Notes under the pieces: model-generated
Databases searched by the model: none
What the model was told of the DNA's origin: nothing
The model's input: the letters and a program-made list of their open reading frames with translations, nothing else
NCBI GenBank assembly: GCA_964606085.1
Contig: CAZSFD010000001.1
Location: 186,001 to 250,000, forward strand
Direction: 5' to 3'
Length of the DNA stretch: 64,000 bases
From: CAIQJJ01 sp964606085
Lineage (GTDB): Bacteria > Chloroflexota > Anaerolineae > Anaerolineales > UBA4823
Program-made: the position numbers and the translations under genes
Shown: positions 43,362 to 52,012 of the stretch, piece by piece
How positions within the stretch are numbered: position 1 is the first letter of the stretch
Layout: every line of letters begins with the position of its first letter

Positions 43362-45125
43362 GTGAACCTCATCCGCCGCATTCTCCACTACGTCAGACCC
43401 TACTGGGGCTGGTCAACCATCAGCCTGGTGCTGCTGACCACCGTCGTCTTCATGGATTTAGCCATCCCGCGGCTGATCCAGCGCATCATTGACCAGGGCA
43501 TCAACCAGGGCGATCAGAACGTCGTCATCCAGACCGCCGTGATCATGCTGGGCATCTCCGCCCTCAGCACCATCTTCGCCCTCGGCAACAACTACTACTC
43601 GATCCAGGTCGGCGAAAGCATCGGGCGCGATTTGCGCGAGGCGCTCTTCGTCAAAATCCAGTCGTTTTCGCACGGCAACCTCGACCACTTCACCACCGGC
43701 AAGCTGATGGTGCGCCTGAGCAGCGACGCCGGGGCCGCCCAACGCCTGGTACAGGTGACGCTGCGCATCGGCACACGCGCGCCCATGCTGATGATCGGCA
43801 GCCTGATCCTGATGTTCAGCACCAGCAGCAGCATGGCATTGACGATTTTGCCGCTGTTACTCGTGACGGGCGTGGTCATCGCCATTTTCAGCATCAAAAT
43901 GGAGCCGATGTACCGCTTCGTGCAGCAAAAGCTGGACTGGATGAACACCGTGCTGCAAGAAAACATCGCCGGGGTGCGCGTGGTCAAGGCTTTCGTGCGC
44001 GCCGAACGCGAAGAGCAGCGCTTCGAGGCCGCCAACGAAGAATTCACCCGCAGCAATGTGCGCGTGATGCAGTTCATGTCCAGCCTGTGGCCGGCCAGCA
44101 CCGTCATTGTCAATATCGGCATGGTGGTAGTGATTTGGGCCGGCGGGCTGCGCGCCATCGAAGGCCAGATGTCCCAGGGGCAGATCGTCGCTTTCATCAA
44201 TTACCTGATGACCACCCTCGGCCCGCTCACGCTGATGGCCATGCTCTCGAACACCTGGGCCAACGGCTTCGCCTCGATGCGGCGCATCCTCGAAGTGCTG
44301 GATGCCGAACCCGAAGTGCAGCAAGCCGCCAACGCCTACCCGCTGCCCGAGGATGTGCGCGGGCGCGTGGTCTTCGAGAACGTGTCCTTTCACTACAACG
44401 GCAGTTGCGACGAACCCGTCTTGCGGGAGGTCAACCTGACCGCCGAAGCGGGGCAGATGGTGGCGATTTTAGGGGCCACCGGTTCCGGCAAAAGCTCGCT
44501 GGTCAACCTGGTGCCGCGCTTTTACGATGTGGCCGGCGGGCGCGTGCTGATTGACAGACACGACCTGCGTGACCTGCAGCAGCAATCGTTGATTGCCCAG
44601 GTCGGCATCGTGCCGCAGGAGACGATCCTGTTTTCGGGCAGCGTGCGCGACAACATCCGCTATGGCCGCCCCGAAGCCTCTGAAGACGAGGTGATCGCCG
44701 CCGCCAAAGTAGCCCAGGCCCACGAGTTCATCCTCAAACTGCCCAACGGCTACGACACCCACGTGGAAGAGCGCGGCGTCAATCTGTCGGGCGGGCAAAA
44801 GCAGCGCCTGGCCATCGCCCGCGCCATCGTCACCCGCCCCAAAATTCTCATTTTCGATGACAGCACCAGCTCGGTAGACGTGGAAACCGAAACCAAAATC
44901 CAGCACGGCCTGGAAGCGATGCTCAAAGAAACCACCCGCTTCGTGGTGGCGCAGCGCATCAGCACCGTGCTGAACGCCGACAAAATCGTCGTTATTGACC
45001 AGGGGCGCATCGCCGCCGAAGGCACGCACGCCCACCTGATGCAGACCAGCCCCATCTACCGCGAAATTTACGACTCGCAGTTGGGCGAAGGTTTGCGTGC
45101 CGAAACGGAGGTAGGGCGAAATTAA
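43362..45125 (+). CDS. ABC exporter half-transporter with degenerate Walker B (heterodimer subunit 1)
   Basis: 587 residues from GTG 43362, AGGA upstream. Six membrane helices (residues 10-310) precede an ATPase with GATGSGKSS, LSGGQKQRLAIARA and Walker B FDDSTSSVD, where Asp replaces the catalytic Glu. This marks the non-catalytic site of heterodimeric exporters such as TM287/288 or BmrCD. The partner with a canonical site follows. MarR control suggests drug or lipid export. Confidence 0.93.
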   Translation: MNLIRRILHYVRPYWGWSTISLVLLTTVVFMDLAIPRLIQRIIDQGINQGDQNVVIQTAVIMLGISALSTIFALGNNYYSIQVGESIGRDLREALFVKIQSFSHGNLDHFTTGKLMVRLSSDAGAAQRLVQVTLRIGTRAPMLMIGSLILMFSTSSSMALTILPLLLVTGVVIAIFSIKMEPMYRFVQQKLDWMNTVLQENIAGVRVVKAFVRAEREEQRFEAANEEFTRSNVRVMQFMSSLWPASTVIVNIGMVVVIWAGGLRAIEGQMSQGQIVAFINYLMTTLGPLTLMAMLSNTWANGFASMRRILEVLDAEPEVQQAANAYPLPEDVRGRVVFENVSFHYNGSCDEPVLREVNLTAEAGQMVAILGATGSGKSSLVNLVPRFYDVAGGRVLIDRHDLRDLQQQSLIAQVGIVPQETILFSGSVRDNIRYGRPEASEDEVIAAAKVAQAHEFILKLPNGYDTHVEERGVNLSGGQKQRLAIARAIVTRPKILIFDDSTSSVDVETETKIQHGLEAMLKETTRFVVAQRISTVLNADKIVVIDQGRIAAEGTHAHLMQTSPIYREIYDSQLGEGLRAETEVGRN

Positions 45126-45136
45126 TTTCGCCCTAC
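45111..45136. repeat. 26-base perfect palindrome, copy 1
   Basis: GTAGGGCGAAATT followed by its exact reverse complement. It contains the last codons and TAA stop of the first half-transporter, and its end abuts the GGAGG site of the next gene. An identical copy is at 50553-50578. Confidence 0.85.
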
Positions 45137-45149
45137 AGGAGGTTTACCC

Positions 45150-46961
45150 ATGCCCCCACACCATCACCAGACCAACACCTCAGCCGCGCCGCGCGGCGGC
45201 TGGATGACACCCGGACGGATCGAGAAAGCGCGTGACTCGCGCCAGGCGTTGCTGCGGCTGGCCGGCTACCTCAAGCCATTCACCGCCGCCCTGATCGGCG
45301 TGATGTTTTTGGTTGTTGGCTACACGCTGCTTGGGCTGCTCGGCCCCTATCTCACCGGCCTCGCCATTGACCAGTTCATCGCCACTGGCGATGCCCCCGG
45401 CCTGGCGCGCATCGCCGCCATCATGTTGACAGCCTACCTGCTCAACAACCTGCTGCACCTGATCAGCGCCTGGGTGATGGCGGGCATCTCGCAGCGGGCG
45501 CTCAAGCAACTGCGCCGCGACCTGTTCGCTCACCTGCAAAAGCTGCCGCTCAGCTTCTTCGACCGCAACCCCGCCGGTGAGCTGATGAGCCGCCTGACCA
45601 ACGACATTGACGCCATCAACCAGGCCGTCTCGCAGAATGTGGTTTCACTGTTCGCCAGCGTGCTTTCGCTGGTGGGCATCGTCATTGCCATGTTTACGCT
45701 TAATCCCTGGCTGGCGTTGACCACCTTGCTGGTGGTGCCGATCATGCTCTGGTTTACCAACTTCATCGCCCAATATACCCGCCGCGGCTTTCGCGAACTG
45801 CAAAAGCACCTCGGTTCGATGAACGCCGTCATGGAAGAAGCCATCAGCGGGGCCAAGGTGATCAACGCCTTCCGCCGCAAAGACAGCGCCATCGAAACCT
45901 TCCGCCAGCACAACCACGAAGTCTACAAAGCCGCCGTCTACGCCAACACCTACGCCTTCATGCTCATGCCGCTGACCAATGTGCTGGGCAACTTCTTCGT
46001 CATCGTGCTGGCCGGGCTGGGCGGCTGGCTGGCGCTGCAAGGGCTGGCCACCGTGGGGACGATTGCCGCCTTCATCGCCTATGCCCAGCAATACATTAAC
46101 CCGCTGCGCCAACTGGCCAACGTGTACAACGCCGTCCAGGCTGCGCTGGCCGGTTCGGAGCGCGTCTTCGACATCCTCGACACCGCCCCCGAAACCGACT
46201 GCGCCGAAGACGGTGCGGCGCTGCGCGGCCATGTACGCTTCGACCAGGTCAACTTCAGCTACGTCCCCGGCACGCCGATCCTCAAAAACATGAACCTGGA
46301 AGCGCAAACCGGGCAAACGATTGCCCTGGTCGGCCCGACCGGCGCTGGCAAGACAACGCTGATCAACCTGCTTTCGCATTTCTACGAACTCGATTCCGGC
46401 GGCATCTGCATAGATGGCCGCGACCTGCGCGACATCCCCAAGGCTGACTTGCGCCGCCAGTTGGGGATTGTGCTGCAAGACACGTTTTTATTTTCCGACA
46501 CGGTGCTGGAGAACATCCGCTATGGGCGTCTCGACGCCAGCGACGAGGCGTGTATGCGGGCCGCCGAAATGGCCGACGCCGACCACTTCATCCGCCAACT
46601 GCCCCACGGCTACCAGACGCAGCTTTCCGAGCGGGCCAGCAACCTGAGCCAGGGCCAGCGCCAGATGCTCGCCATCGCCCGCGCCATCCTGGCCGACCCG
46701 GCCATCCTGATCCTCGACGAGGCCACCAGCAGCGTGGACACACGCACCGAAGCGCGCATCCAAAAGGCGCTGCTGCGGCTGATGGAGGGCCGGACGAGTT
46801 TCGTCATCGCTCACCGCTTAAGCACCATCCGCGACGCCGATAACGTGCTGGTAATCAAAGACGGCGAGATTGTGGAGCAGGGCAGCCATCAAAGCCTGCT
46901 CGATCAACGCGGGTTTTATCATCAGTTGTATGTCAGTCAATTCAAAGGTCAGGCCATTTAA
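45150..46961 (+). CDS. ABC exporter half-transporter, catalytic subunit 2
   Basis: 603 residues, AGGAGG before ATG. Six membrane helices (45-340) then an ATPase with GPTGAGKTT, signature LSQGQRQMLAIARA and Walker B ILILDEATSSVD with catalytic Glu. The LSQGQ signature is typical of the partner subunit in asymmetric exporters. It begins 24 bases after subunit 1 and should form the heterodimer with it. Confidence 0.94.
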   Translation: MPPHHHQTNTSAAPRGGWMTPGRIEKARDSRQALLRLAGYLKPFTAALIGVMFLVVGYTLLGLLGPYLTGLAIDQFIATGDAPGLARIAAIMLTAYLLNNLLHLISAWVMAGISQRALKQLRRDLFAHLQKLPLSFFDRNPAGELMSRLTNDIDAINQAVSQNVVSLFASVLSLVGIVIAMFTLNPWLALTTLLVVPIMLWFTNFIAQYTRRGFRELQKHLGSMNAVMEEAISGAKVINAFRRKDSAIETFRQHNHEVYKAAVYANTYAFMLMPLTNVLGNFFVIVLAGLGGWLALQGLATVGTIAAFIAYAQQYINPLRQLANVYNAVQAALAGSERVFDILDTAPETDCAEDGAALRGHVRFDQVNFSYVPGTPILKNMNLEAQTGQTIALVGPTGAGKTTLINLLSHFYELDSGGICIDGRDLRDIPKADLRRQLGIVLQDTFLFSDTVLENIRYGRLDASDEACMRAAEMADADHFIRQLPHGYQTQLSERASNLSQGQRQMLAIARAILADPAILILDEATSSVDTRTEARIQKALLRLMEGRTSFVIAHRLSTIRDADNVLVIKDGEIVEQGSHQSLLDQRGFYHQLYVSQFKGQAI

Positions 46962-47029
46962 CTCAAGTCACAGGCAAAAATGCTGCTGGCAGGTATACTG
47001 AACTGAAATCCCACTTCAGGAGCATTCCC

Positions 47030-47227
47030 ATGACCGATCAAACCCCCGCCTGCCTGGTCTGCCAGCAGACCAGCCAACAAATCCCCCTCATCCCGCTCAT
47101 CTTTGGCGAAACGACCTACCATATCTGCCCCTCGCACCTGCCGGTGCTAATCCACCACCCGCAAAAGCTGGTCGGCCTGCTGCCCGGCGCAGAGAAACTA
47201 ACGCCCCACGACCACGGCGACGAGTAG
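47030..47227 (+). CDS. Small Cys/His protein
   Basis: 65 residues with AGGAG before ATG 47030 and a TATACT box at 46994-46999. The CLVCQQ and ICPSHLP motifs could bind one metal ion; the C-terminus is His/Asp-rich. Good ribosome site and a terminator right after it support expression. No family recognised. Confidence 0.6.
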   Translation: MTDQTPACLVCQQTSQQIPLIPLIFGETTYHICPSHLPVLIHHPQKLVGLLPGAEKLTPHDHGDE

Positions 47228-47233
47228 TACCAG

Positions 47234-47269
47234 AAAAATTCCGAAGTTTTGAAAACTTCGGAATTTTTT
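47234..47269. terminator. Bidirectional terminator between convergent genes
   Basis: AAATTCCGAAGTTTT and AAAACTTCGGAATTT form a long stem with a one-base loop, flanked by A and T runs. It serves the small Cys/His gene and the leftward ABC permease. Confidence 0.85.
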
Positions 47270-49739
47270 ATGTATACATCAGGCTCTCGCGCACGCTGAT
47301 CTGCGTGGCGCTGCGGGCAGGGAGGATAGACGCCAGAACCGCAATCGCCAGCACCAGCCCGAACCACACGCCCACCGCGGCGAAGTTGAAGGCGTAATCG
47401 AGGCGCACTTCGAGCATCACCAGGCCCAGGCGTTCGGCCAGCGGGCGGGCCAGTGCAAAGGCCAGCGGCACGGCCAGCACAAAGCTGATCAGCGCTTGCA
47501 GCACGCCCTCCATCACAAACAGGGCCATCATGGCTGGCGAGCGCGCCCCCACCGAACGCAGCACGCCGATCTCGCGGCGGCGCTCCACCACGCTGATGCC
47601 CAGCGCCCCCATCAACCCGATGCCGCCCACCATCGCCGCCAGCAGCGCCAGGCTGAGCAGCATACTGATCACCGAATTGAACTGGTTATCAGCATACACG
47701 CGGGCATCCAGGCGGGCGCTGGTGGTGTAAAAATCAATCCCCATCCCGGCATCTTCAAAGGCTTCTTGCAGCGCATCCGAAAGGGCCTCTTCCTCGGCCA
47801 GGGAGGTCACGTTGCCGCGCACCAACACCTGCGTCCCCACATCATCCAGCCCGGTCGCCGCGTCCATCGCCGCCAACGGGGCGTAGATCGGCTCGACGAC
47901 GAAGCCCGACCCGTAGAGGACGCGGTATGCCCCGACGACTTCCCATTCCGCTGCGCCAAACGCCCCCAGATCGAGCGTCACCGTATCGCCGACGGCAATG
48001 CCGTTCTTCTCGGCAGTTTCGGCGCTGATGACGATCACGCGGGCGTCGGCATCGGCGGCTTGCAGCCAGCGCCCGACGGTGATGATCGGGCGGTACATCG
48101 CCGTATCGGGCGGGATGCCCAATAGTTGCGCCCCCAGGCCGGCCGAATCTTGCAGGCGTTCGCCGGCGCGCAAGAGCGTGGCGTTGCGGCTGTGCCACAT
48201 TTCAGCCGCGGACACGCCCGGCACGCCGTTCGCCAGCGTCAACACATCATCCACCGGCTGCGCTTTGGCAAAGCCGATGCGCACGTCGTAACCCTGGCGG
48301 GCCATCTCGTTATCGAGGGTGAACGTGACCGAGCTGATCAGGCTCATCACCACCAGGAACATCACCCCCGCCGTGATCAGCACCAGCAGCGTCAGCGCCA
48401 GGCGTCCCTTGCGGCGGAACAGGTTGCCCAGCGAGGCGGCGTACAGCGTGGGCAAGAAGGCCGCCCCAATCCGCTCCACCGCCCGATCCAGCCGGCTGGA
48501 GCCGAAATCGCCGCCCAGGCCGTAGGAGGCGATCGCCTGGCGCACGGAAAGGCGCGCCCCCTGCAGCACCGGCACGAGAGCGGCCAGCAGCGGGGCCAGC
48601 AGCCCGGCCACAATTTGCAACACCACGGCGCGCGTGGAAACCTGGAAGGGGGGAAAATCTATGTTGAACAGGCCCAAAAACCAGCCGCCCACGCCCCAGG
48701 CAAACAGCGCCGCCGTGGGCAGGGCGATCAGCAGCGCCAACAGGCCAAAGATCAATACCTGTGCCAGGTACACACCTGCAATCGTCGGCCAACGCGCCCC
48801 GATGGCCTTCAACACGCCGATCTGATCCACCTGCTGGGTGATCAGCGCCGTCATCGTGTTCCACACCAGCACCACGCTCAAAAACAGCGCCACAAGCGCC
48901 ATAAGCTGCATCACCCAATTGATGCCCTCAACGAACATGCGCCCCCAATGGCGATCCGGCTCCTGGTACAGGCTGACCGCTACGCCGTAGCCCTGCTCGG
49001 CCAGGCGAGCACGCATATCTCCGGCTACTTCCTGGGCATTGGCGAGGCTGTACGGCTCCACGCGCACCAGAAGTTGGCCGAAATAGCCAGCGGGGATGCC
49101 GAACAGGTCTTCGAGCGTGGCGGCATCTACGAAGAAATGCGCCTGCCCGCCAAAAAGCGGCGGTTGGACGAAGGGATGGCGGATCACCCCGGTCACGGTC
49201 AGGGTGTGCTGGCTGTCGCCGATCTCGAAGGTGACGGCGTCAGCCATGCCCACGCCAAAATACGATCCCGATAGGCGTTCAATGGCGATGGAATCGGTCA
49301 GCGGCCAGTTGCCTTCTTTCAACACCACCTGGTCGTAGGTCTGGTTGGCATAATCGGGCCGCTGGACGATGGTGCCCAATTCCCATTCATTGGTTTCGAC
49401 AGGCTCAACCAACGAGGATTCGCCGGTTGAGCCTGTCGAAACCGCCGCTGTCGAAACCAGGCGGTAACGCACCGAGACCTGGTTGACCGCATCCACCGCG
49501 GCCACGCCGGGCAGGGTTTCGAGGTCGTCGGCCACGGCTTGCGGGATGTAATCGCGCAGGATGATGTTGACGTGTGATGGGTTGACGGCCTGGTGAGCGG
49601 CATCCATGCCGGAGAGCAACTGATCCACCATGCCAAAGATGGCCCCCACGGCAAACACACCCGAGGCAATGCTGAACACGGCCAACAGCGTGCGGGTTTT
49701 GTGGTGGAACAGGTCGTGGAGGATTTTATAACGCAACAT
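47268..49739 (-). CDS. ABC transporter permease with two FtsX/MacB-like domains
   Basis: 823 residues from ATG 49739 (MLRYKILHDLFHHK); the frame extends to 49814 only through a tandem repeat and is not taken as coding. It has an N-terminal helix, four helices around 300-440, a second helix set near 480, an outer domain and three C-terminal helices (GGIGLMGALGISVVERRREIGVLRSVGA). It acts with the adjacent LolD-like ATPase in lipoprotein, peptide or signalling transport. A repeat insertion encodes STGSTGESSLVEPVETN at about residues 94-116. Confidence 0.9.
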   Translation of the reverse strand: MLRYKILHDLFHHKTRTLLAVFSIASGVFAVGAIFGMVDQLLSGMDAAHQAVNPSHVNIILRDYIPQAVADDLETLPGVAAVDAVNQVSVRYRLVSTAAVSTGSTGESSLVEPVETNEWELGTIVQRPDYANQTYDQVVLKEGNWPLTDSIAIERLSGSYFGVGMADAVTFEIGDSQHTLTVTGVIRHPFVQPPLFGGQAHFFVDAATLEDLFGIPAGYFGQLLVRVEPYSLANAQEVAGDMRARLAEQGYGVAVSLYQEPDRHWGRMFVEGINWVMQLMALVALFLSVVLVWNTMTALITQQVDQIGVLKAIGARWPTIAGVYLAQVLIFGLLALLIALPTAALFAWGVGGWFLGLFNIDFPPFQVSTRAVVLQIVAGLLAPLLAALVPVLQGARLSVRQAIASYGLGGDFGSSRLDRAVERIGAAFLPTLYAASLGNLFRRKGRLALTLLVLITAGVMFLVVMSLISSVTFTLDNEMARQGYDVRIGFAKAQPVDDVLTLANGVPGVSAAEMWHSRNATLLRAGERLQDSAGLGAQLLGIPPDTAMYRPIITVGRWLQAADADARVIVISAETAEKNGIAVGDTVTLDLGAFGAAEWEVVGAYRVLYGSGFVVEPIYAPLAAMDAATGLDDVGTQVLVRGNVTSLAEEEALSDALQEAFEDAGMGIDFYTTSARLDARVYADNQFNSVISMLLSLALLAAMVGGIGLMGALGISVVERRREIGVLRSVGARSPAMMALFVMEGVLQALISFVLAVPLAFALARPLAERLGLVMLEVRLDYAFNFAAVGVWFGLVLAIAVLASILPARSATQISVRESLMYT
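49392..49458. repeat. TTCGACAGGCTCAACC repeat pair in the permease frame
   Basis: GGTTTCGACAGGCTCAACC at 49392-49410 and its exact reverse complement at 49425-49443, plus a third partial GCTGTCGAAACC. All are read through in frame. Confidence 0.75.
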
Positions 49740-49740
49740 G

Positions 49741-49858
49741 GGGATTTTAGGATTGGGGGATTGGGGGATTGGGGGATTTGAGGATTGGGGGATTGGAATA
49801 AGGCGATCTATCAATCCATCAATCCGTCAATCCGTCAATCCGTCAATCCACCAATCCA
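49741..49858. repeat. Tandem short-unit repeats between permease and ATPase genes
   Basis: GGATTGGGG-type 9-base units (49741-49795), then CAATCCG/CAATCCA-type units (49813-49858). They fill the gap between the two ABC genes. Confidence 0.75.
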
Positions 49859-50536
49859 TCAACAGCTTCCATCACGGGCAATTTGCCCGTTGCGGATTTC
49901 GATGCGACGCGGGACGCGGCAGGCTAATTCTTCGTTGTGTGTGACCATCAGCAGGGTTTTGCCCTGGCGGGCGAGGTCGCAAAACAGGCCAAAGACTTCT
50001 TCGGAGGTGGCGGCGTCGAGGTTGCCGGTGGGTTCATCGGCCACGAGCAGTGGCGGGTCGTTGGCCAGGGCGCGGGCAATGGCGGCACGCTGCTGCTGCC
50101 CACCTGAAACGGCGCTGGGCAGTTTGTGCATCTGATCGGCCAGGCCGACCAGTTCGAGCAGGCTTTCGGCGCGTTGGCGGCGTTCTTTGGAGCGGCCGCG
50201 GCGGGCTAAATCTTGCGGGAGGATCACGTTTTGCAGCAGGTTGAGCGAGGGGAGCAGTTGGAAGAACTGGAAAACGATACCAACCTGGGTGGCGCGCCAG
50301 CCCGCCAGTTGATCCTCGCTGAGGACGTGGATGGCGCGCCCATTGACGATCACCTGCCCGGAGGTGGGATGGTCTATGCCGGTGATCATGTTGAGCAGCG
50401 TAGATTTGCCATTGCCCGACGGCCCGACAATGGCGACGTATTCGCCGGCGGCGATGTCGAGCGAGATACCGTTCAATACCGTCACCTGGCGGTCAGCGAC
50501 GGGGAAGGTTTTGACGAGGTTTTGGAGTTGGATCAT
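49859..50536 (-). CDS. LolD/MacB-type ABC ATPase
   Basis: 225 residues: GPSGNGKSTLL Walker A, VSGGQQQRAAIARAL signature, LLVADEPTGNLDA Walker B. This is the standard small ATPase partnering FtsX-like permeases, and the next leftward gene encodes that permease. It is ended by the tandem-repeat gap. Start at 50536 is followed upstream by the 26-base palindrome. Confidence 0.95.
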   Translation of the reverse strand: MIQLQNLVKTFPVADRQVTVLNGISLDIAAGEYVAIVGPSGNGKSTLLNMITGIDHPTSGQVIVNGRAIHVLSEDQLAGWRATQVGIVFQFFQLLPSLNLLQNVILPQDLARRGRSKERRQRAESLLELVGLADQMHKLPSAVSGGQQQRAAIARALANDPPLLVADEPTGNLDAATSEEVFGLFCDLARQGKTLLMVTHNEELACRVPRRIEIRNGQIARDGSC

Positions 50537-50552
50537 CTGGCCTCCGCCATGC

Positions 50553-50578
50553 GTAGGGCGAAATTAATTTCGCCCTAC
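50553..50578. repeat. 26-base perfect palindrome, copy 2
   Basis: Identical to 45111-45136. It contains the TAG stop codon of the carotenoid oxygenase (50575-50577 on the minus strand). Confidence 0.85.
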
Positions 50579-51999
50579 AGGTCAAAATAGGCCCCGTGGT
50601 AGCCGAATAGCACGGGTTGGGGCAACTCGGCGCGGGCGAGCTCGTCGAGGGTGTGGGCGTCGAGGACGAGCAGGAAGGAGATGCCGCGCCGGGCGTCCAA
50701 CACCACGGAGAGCAGCACACCATCATCTTTCAGGGCCGCGCCGGGCCGGGGGACGAAGATCGCCTCGCCGGGGTAGCAGTCATCGGCAAACCAGGCGGCG
50801 GCGTGGCGGGCGTAGGTGTCCACTTTCACAATCTGGTTGTAAAAGCCTTCGGGTTTGTCGGGGCGCAGGCTGGCGGCGTAGACGTAGCGGTAGTCGCCGC
50901 GGGTGTTGTAGGCGGGGTAATCGAAGTTGGGCAGTTCCATGCAGGCATCGGAGAGGGTTTCGTAATCGGCCGTTTTGCCGTTCAAGGGGATGTGGTAGCG
51001 CCGCAGGTTGCCGTGCGGGAGGGGCTGCGAGCCGTCTTGCAGGCGGTCGAGATAATAGGCTTGCAAGATGCCAGCATCGGGGTAAGCAACGATGTCCACG
51101 AACAGGTCGTCGCCCTGCTCGAAGGCGTTGACGTGGTGGAAGGCGAAAAAGGCTGCGGCCTCGTAGCGTCCGCGCAGTTGGCCGGTGGCACGCTCTACCA
51201 CCCAAAAGCGCGTCCCCCGCCCCGGCTGCCAGCGGTAATTCTCGATGTAGGGCCTGCGCCACAACAACAGGTCGAGCGGATTGACCACCAGGGGAAATTC
51301 CGCCAGAATAAAGTAGCGTGCAGACATGCCAAAACTGTGTAGATAGGCTGGTTGGCTCACCGGCAGTGAGGCTAGAAGAATTTTTTGTTTATGTTGTGCA
51401 ATTTGGTAAACGTTATAGTGGCTACGCGCATGAAAACGCGTTACCAGGTTATATGCCGTGCGCCGGTCAAAATCAAAATGCGGGTGGACGGTGGTCATCT
51501 GGCCGGTAAGGTTATCTTCGTAAGTGAAGACGCCTACGGTGGCGAGGGTCTCGGGGTCAAATTCAATCTGGATCGGCGTTTCGGCCAGCGCCAGATATTT
51601 TCCCGCCATCAGTGCCACGCTGACCTTGGCGCTATCGGTTATGCGCGTGTCGGTGGGATCGAAATAGCTGTTCACCCGGTCGAAGAGCGTTCGGCAGGGG
51701 TCGGTGGCAAATTCGGAATAAGTAATCCGCCCAGTTTCCTGGGCGGCGCGATATGCCTTGGTTTGCAGAAATTTATTGGCGTACGCCACAGCCCCGCCCC
51801 GCATCGTGAAGCGGTGCAGCATCGCCAGGCCATCGAACCAGTGGCGGTAGCGCTGCTGACCGGCCTGAAATGTCCCTGGCCCGTTGCGGATCAGCGTGCC
51901 GTTCAGCCATTCGGGCAGCTTGCCGCGCACCGGAAGCGAAGCGATGGAGATTTCGAGCGTGGGCTTTTCGAACCCGAGAGGGAAGTAGGAGGTGGACAT
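50575..51999 (-). CDS. Carotenoid cleavage oxygenase (RPE65 family)
   Basis: 474 residues. The four iron-binding histidines are recognisable in TVHPHFDFDR, YLHSFGMSARY, AFHHVNAFEQ and GYHGAYFDL. N-terminal LPEWLNGTLIRNGPGTF is typical. It would cleave carotenoids to apocarotenoids; product cannot be told. It lies 13 bases after the phytoene desaturase gene, so cleavage of its product or a derivative is likely. Confidence 0.93.
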   Translation of the reverse strand: MSTSYFPLGFEKPTLEISIASLPVRGKLPEWLNGTLIRNGPGTFQAGQQRYRHWFDGLAMLHRFTMRGGAVAYANKFLQTKAYRAAQETGRITYSEFATDPCRTLFDRVNSYFDPTDTRITDSAKVSVALMAGKYLALAETPIQIEFDPETLATVGVFTYEDNLTGQMTTVHPHFDFDRRTAYNLVTRFHARSHYNVYQIAQHKQKILLASLPVSQPAYLHSFGMSARYFILAEFPLVVNPLDLLLWRRPYIENYRWQPGRGTRFWVVERATGQLRGRYEAAAFFAFHHVNAFEQGDDLFVDIVAYPDAGILQAYYLDRLQDGSQPLPHGNLRRYHIPLNGKTADYETLSDACMELPNFDYPAYNTRGDYRYVYAASLRPDKPEGFYNQIVKVDTYARHAAAWFADDCYPGEAIFVPRPGAALKDDGVLLSVVLDARRGISFLLVLDAHTLDELARAELPQPVLFGYHGAYFDL

Positions 52000-52012
52000 G
52001 GAGAGTGTTTCG

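Noticed and set aside
48126..49274. 382-codon plus-strand frame opposite the FtsX-like permease
   Set aside because: His/Gln/Arg-rich shadow; the minus strand encodes a clear two-domain permease.
49741..49858. Possible CRISPR-like array
   Set aside because: Units are 7-9 bases without spacers; no cas genes in the window.
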